A stretch of 6,875 nt of DNA from JBEDKD01 sp041172365 (GTDB taxonomy: Bacteria; Cyanobacteriota; Cyanobacteriia; Cyanobacteriales; Microcoleaceae), in NCBI GenBank assembly GCA_041172365.1, contig JBEDKD010000255.1:1-6875 (forward strand). The letters are read 5' to 3'. This document shows, in pieces, positions 4,738 to 6,875 of this stretch. Position 1 is the first letter of the stretch. The number at the start of each line of letters is the position of its first letter. The position numbers and the translations under genes are program-made. The notes below the pieces were generated by a model. The model saw only the letters and a program-made list of their open reading frames with translations. It was not told where the DNA came from and ran no database searches.

Positions 4738-4901
4738 ATTTTACTGCTCATATCAACTCCTGTTGATGAACCCTAATATCGCGCAGGGGCGGGTTTTCTG
4801 GACTGATCATTTTTCCTCGGAGTTTTTGGTGAACCCGCCCCTACAAAAATTATCTTCATTTAACCGGATATGATATCAAAACCAGGGCTAATTGATCGCG
4901 G
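4683..4901. repeat. Dispersed ~220-bp repeat, copy B
   Basis: This is the second copy of 2218-2437: a vapC tail, the ATCAAC-TCCT-GTTGAT palindrome, then the 117-bp hairpin unit. The identity is long and high, which points to recent duplication or gene conversion between the two sites about 2.5 kb apart. Confidence 0.88.
4699..4737 (-). pseudogene. vapC 3'-end remnant, second copy
   Basis: Read on the minus strand this gives RAFDAYNIQRVW and TGA, the same 12-codon tail as at 2234-2272 and close to the intact VapC end. A TAA in frame lies two codons upstream. It is followed on the minus strand by the spacer and then by vapB-vapC, as expected if two VapBC units once stood in tandem and the first lost all but its end. 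Confidence 0.75.
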
Positions 4902-5018
4902 AGGGGCGGGTTTTCTGGACTGATCATTTTTCCTAGGAGTTTTTGGTGAACCCGCCCCTACAAAAATTATCTTCATTTAACCGGATATGATATCAAAAAC
5001 AGGGCTAATCGATCGCGG
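4785..5018. repeat. Tandem pair of 117-bp hairpin-repeat units
   Basis: Units 4785-4901 and 4902-5018 differ at only three positions that I can find (CCTCGG/CCTAGG, AACCAGG/AAACAGG, AATTGAT/AATCGAT). Each contains AGGGGCGGGTT and, 36 bp later, AACCCGCCCCT (4785-4795 with 4832-4842; 4902-4912 with 4949-4959). An ~62-bp tail to the end of the unit, CCGGATATGATATC...GATCGCGG, follows. The pattern is that of a non-autonomous palindromic element of the kind abundant in cyanobacteria. A third unit lies at 2321-2437. Confidence 0.92.
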
Positions 5019-5124
5019 AGTGCTTTGCGCTACACACTGGCATCGACTGGTATTGTAGCCAAGAAAATCAGACATACAGCGGAAACCGCGGTTATGAGGT
5101 ACACCCACTTATCGTTCAATCCTC
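5019..5124. other. Intergenic, nothing recognised
   Basis: Between the tandem repeats and the hairpin there is no open frame with coding character and no obvious promoter. Likewise, 5154-5287, between the hairpin and the ilvA stop, shows nothing beyond a CGATCG core. Confidence 0.5.
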
Positions 5125-5153
5125 GTAGGGACACGGCAATGCCGTGTCCCTAC
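5125..5153. repeat. Perfect palindromic hairpin repeat (GTAGGGACACGGCA arms)
   Basis: GTAGGGACACGGCA (5125-5138) and its exact reverse complement (5140-5153) are separated by a single base. A 14-bp perfect stem of this composition is a REP-like element common in cyanobacterial intergenic DNA. It lies 135 bp beyond the ilvA stop and could form a hairpin in ilvA read-through RNA. It lacks the T-tract of an intrinsic terminator, so a termination role is not claimed. Confidence 0.85.
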
Positions 5154-5287
5154 CGTGTTTCATAACTTAGGACTATCTTCGATCGCGTTATTTTTCCGAC
5201 TCCCGATTGCCACCGAAATCCGTCCTAAAATTCTAGTCCATTGCTATATCTCTAATATCCTTTTTCTCAACCATCCCACCTCAAAAC

Positions 5288-6802
5288 CTAACCCAAAAAT
5301 AACTTATAGGCCGGATTTTTATTCTCATCCCAATAACGATAACCAAGAGCATCAAGAAAAGCTTGCCATTCTTCCATCTCATGGGGAGGCACTTGTATCC
5401 CAACCACAATTCGACCATAATCCGCTCCATTATTGCGATAATGAAAAAGACTAATATTCCAGTCAGGGCTCATCGAACAAACAAATTTAGTTAAAGCACC
5501 CGGCCGCTCAGGAAATTCAAAACGATACAGTAATTCATTATGGGCCAGGGGCGAATGTCCCCCTACCATGTGTCTCAAATGTAATTTGGTTAATTCATCA
5601 TCGGTTAAATCAATCGTTTTGAAGCCATTAGCCTCAAATGTTTCGACAATTTTTACCGCGTCCGCACGGTTTTGAATTTGCATTCCCACAAAAATATGGG
5701 CTTCTTTTTCACTCGCGATCCGATAGTTAAATTCTGTCAGATTTCGTTTACCAATACATTCACAAAATTGGCGCAAACTCCCCGGTTTTTCGGGAATTGC
5801 TACGGAAAAAATCGCCTCTCTTCGTTCTCCAAATTCTGCTCTTTCTGCCACAAAACGCAGGCGATCGAAGTTCATATTCGCACCACACGCGACCGCGATT
5901 AATGTTTCACCTTCGATTTGTTCCCGTTCGATGTAGGCTTTCGCACCCGCGATCGCGAGAGCACCCGCAGGTTCTAAAATAGAACGAGTATCCTCAAAAA
6001 CATCTTTAATCGCCGCACAAATATCATCCGTATCAACCAGAATAATCTCATCAACATATTGTTGACATAAACGGAAAGTTTCTTCCCCCACTTCGCGCAC
6101 TGCGACACCATCCGCGAATAAACCCACCTGAGACAAACGCACACGATGTCCCGCGTTTAAAGATTGATACATCGCGTCGGAGTCTACAGGTTCAACTCCT
6201 ATAATTTTAATCTCAGGACGTAACCGTTTCACATAGGCAGCAATACCAGAAATTAAACCACCACCGCCAATGGCAACAAAAATCGCGTGAATCGGTTTTT
6301 GATGTTGTCGCAAAATTTCCATACCGATCGTACCCTGTCCCGCGATCACTTCGGGATCATCAAAAGGGTGAATAAAAGTTAAACCTTTTTCTGCTTCTAA
6401 TTGACGCGCATAAGCATAAGCATCATCATAAGTATCTCCATGTAAAACTACCTCACCGCCCCGCGCTTTCACTGCATTCACTTTCACTTGAGGGGTTGTA
6501 ACGGGCATAACGATAATCGCCCGCGATCCCAGTTTACGCGCACCCAGAGCGACGCCTTGGGCATGATTTCCCGCGGAAGCTGCAATCACTCCTTGGGCGA
6601 GGATTTCGGGGGAAAGGTGAGCCATTTTATTGTAGGCGCCTCGCAGTTTGAAGGAAAAGACTGATTGCATATCCTCCCGTTTCAGCAAGAGATTATTATT
6701 GAGGCGAGTCGATAAATTGGGCGCGGATTCCAGGGGAGTTTCTTGGGCTACATCATAGACACGCGCGGTGAGAATTTGCACTAGATAGTCGCAATACATC
6801 AT
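5288..6802 (-). CDS. ilvA: Threonine ammonia-lyase, biosynthetic (threonine deaminase)
   Basis: This cytoplasmic, PLP-dependent enzyme converts L-threonine to 2-oxobutanoate and ammonia, the first committed step of isoleucine synthesis. At 504 aa it matches the long, allosteric biosynthetic form. Visible are TPL near the N-terminus, the PLP-lysine K52 in SFKLRGAYNK, SAGNHAQG (76-83) and the glycine-rich phosphate loop GGGGL (179-183). EPAGA (277-281) and ACGAN (305-309) follow. Two ACT-like regulatory subdomains come after the catalytic domain, starting near IFSVAIPEKPGSLRQF (331-346) and YRFEFPERPGALTKF. These are the sites through which isoleucine inhibits and valine activates well-studied homologues. 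The start is one of two adjacent ATGs (6802 or 6799), with no strong Shine-Dalgarno. The gene stands alone, with non-coding repeats downstream and no branched-chain pathway neighbour in the window. Confidence 0.97.
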   Translation of the reverse strand: MMYCDYLVQILTARVYDVAQETPLESAPNLSTRLNNNLLLKREDMQSVFSFKLRGAYNKMAHLSPEILAQGVIAASAGNHAQGVALGARKLGSRAIIVMPVTTPQVKVNAVKARGGEVVLHGDTYDDAYAYARQLEAEKGLTFIHPFDDPEVIAGQGTIGMEILRQHQKPIHAIFVAIGGGGLISGIAAYVKRLRPEIKIIGVEPVDSDAMYQSLNAGHRVRLSQVGLFADGVAVREVGEETFRLCQQYVDEIILVDTDDICAAIKDVFEDTRSILEPAGALAIAGAKAYIEREQIEGETLIAVACGANMNFDRLRFVAERAEFGERREAIFSVAIPEKPGSLRQFCECIGKRNLTEFNYRIASEKEAHIFVGMQIQNRADAVKIVETFEANGFKTIDLTDDELTKLHLRHMVGGHSPLAHNELLYRFEFPERPGALTKFVCSMSPDWNISLFHYRNNGADYGRIVVGIQVPPHEMEEWQAFLDALGYRYWDENKNPAYKLFLG

Positions 6803-6825
6803 TATTTTGAGGGTTTGACAAGGGT

Positions 6826-6854
6826 TTGTGGATGGGTTTGTAACAGGTTATAAT
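6826..6854 (+). promoter_or_regulatory. Possible divergent sigma70-type promoter at the right edge
   Basis: TTGTGG (6826-6831) and a consensus TATAAT (6849-6854) are spaced by 17 bp on the plus strand, pointing away from ilvA. The -10 is perfect and the -35 is weak. If real, it would drive a gene beyond the window. No downstream coding sequence is visible to confirm it. Confidence 0.35.
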
Positions 6855-6875
6855 TCTATCTGAATGAGGTACTAA

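Noticed and set aside
4785..5018. Tandem 117-bp units considered as a CRISPR array.
   Set aside because: The units are contiguous and nearly identical over their whole length, with no short repeats separated by unique spacers and no cas gene nearby.
5125..5153. Hairpin considered as an intrinsic terminator of ilvA.
   Set aside because: It has a strong stem but no T-tract on either side in the needed position, lies 135 bp past the stop, and matches a repeat type common in cyanobacteria.
5155..5454. Plus-strand 99-codon frame at the ilvA 3' end.
   Set aside because: It overlaps the C-terminus of ilvA in antisense, has no ribosome-binding site and shows no recognisable domain.

Overview
The window most likely comes from a cyanobacterium, probably a filamentous one. 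Complete HIP1 palindromes (GCGATCGC) lie at 1465-1472, 4019-4026 and 5949-5956, and shorter CGATCG cores are scattered throughout. It also holds a vWA-MoxR-associated-type N-terminal helix-turn-helix gene, several small toxin-antitoxin pairs, and GC-rich hairpin repeats of the GTAGGGGCGGG and GTAGGGACACGGCA kinds. All of these are common in large cyanobacterial genomes. The species cannot be fixed from this sequence.

Layout: 199-1270 (minus) is a tightly coupled three-gene operon of unrecognised small proteins. Two of them together carry motifs reminiscent of a split Mrr-like nuclease, which is weak evidence. A gene-free stretch (1271-1677) ends in five 10-bp direct repeats that abut a -10-like box just upstream of a plus-strand stand-alone HTH regulator (1678-2202). 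From 2203 to about 5020 lies an accessory patch. It holds three co-directional minus-strand toxin-antitoxin loci: a MazF/PemK-type pair whose toxin is frameshifted, a COG1569-type PIN toxin with its antitoxin, and an intact VapBC pair. Dispersed and tandem repeats surround them. Two of the repeat copies carry the last 12 codons of otherwise missing vapC genes, so part of what looks like intergenic repeat is the scar of duplicated and deleted VapBC modules. After a short hairpin repeat (5125-5153), the housekeeping gene ilvA (threonine deaminase, minus strand) fills 5288-6802. A possible divergent plus-strand promoter sits at the right edge.

How the genes work together: each toxin-antitoxin pair should be an autonomous, self-regulated unit. 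The MazF-type toxin looks dead while its antitoxin is intact, and the two PIN toxins keep their acidic active-site residues. ilvA is metabolic, feeds isoleucine synthesis, and is separated from the accessory patch by non-coding repeats. The best candidates for undescribed biology are the three-gene operon and the HTH gene with its phased repeat array. No complete novel system can be demonstrated from sequence alone.
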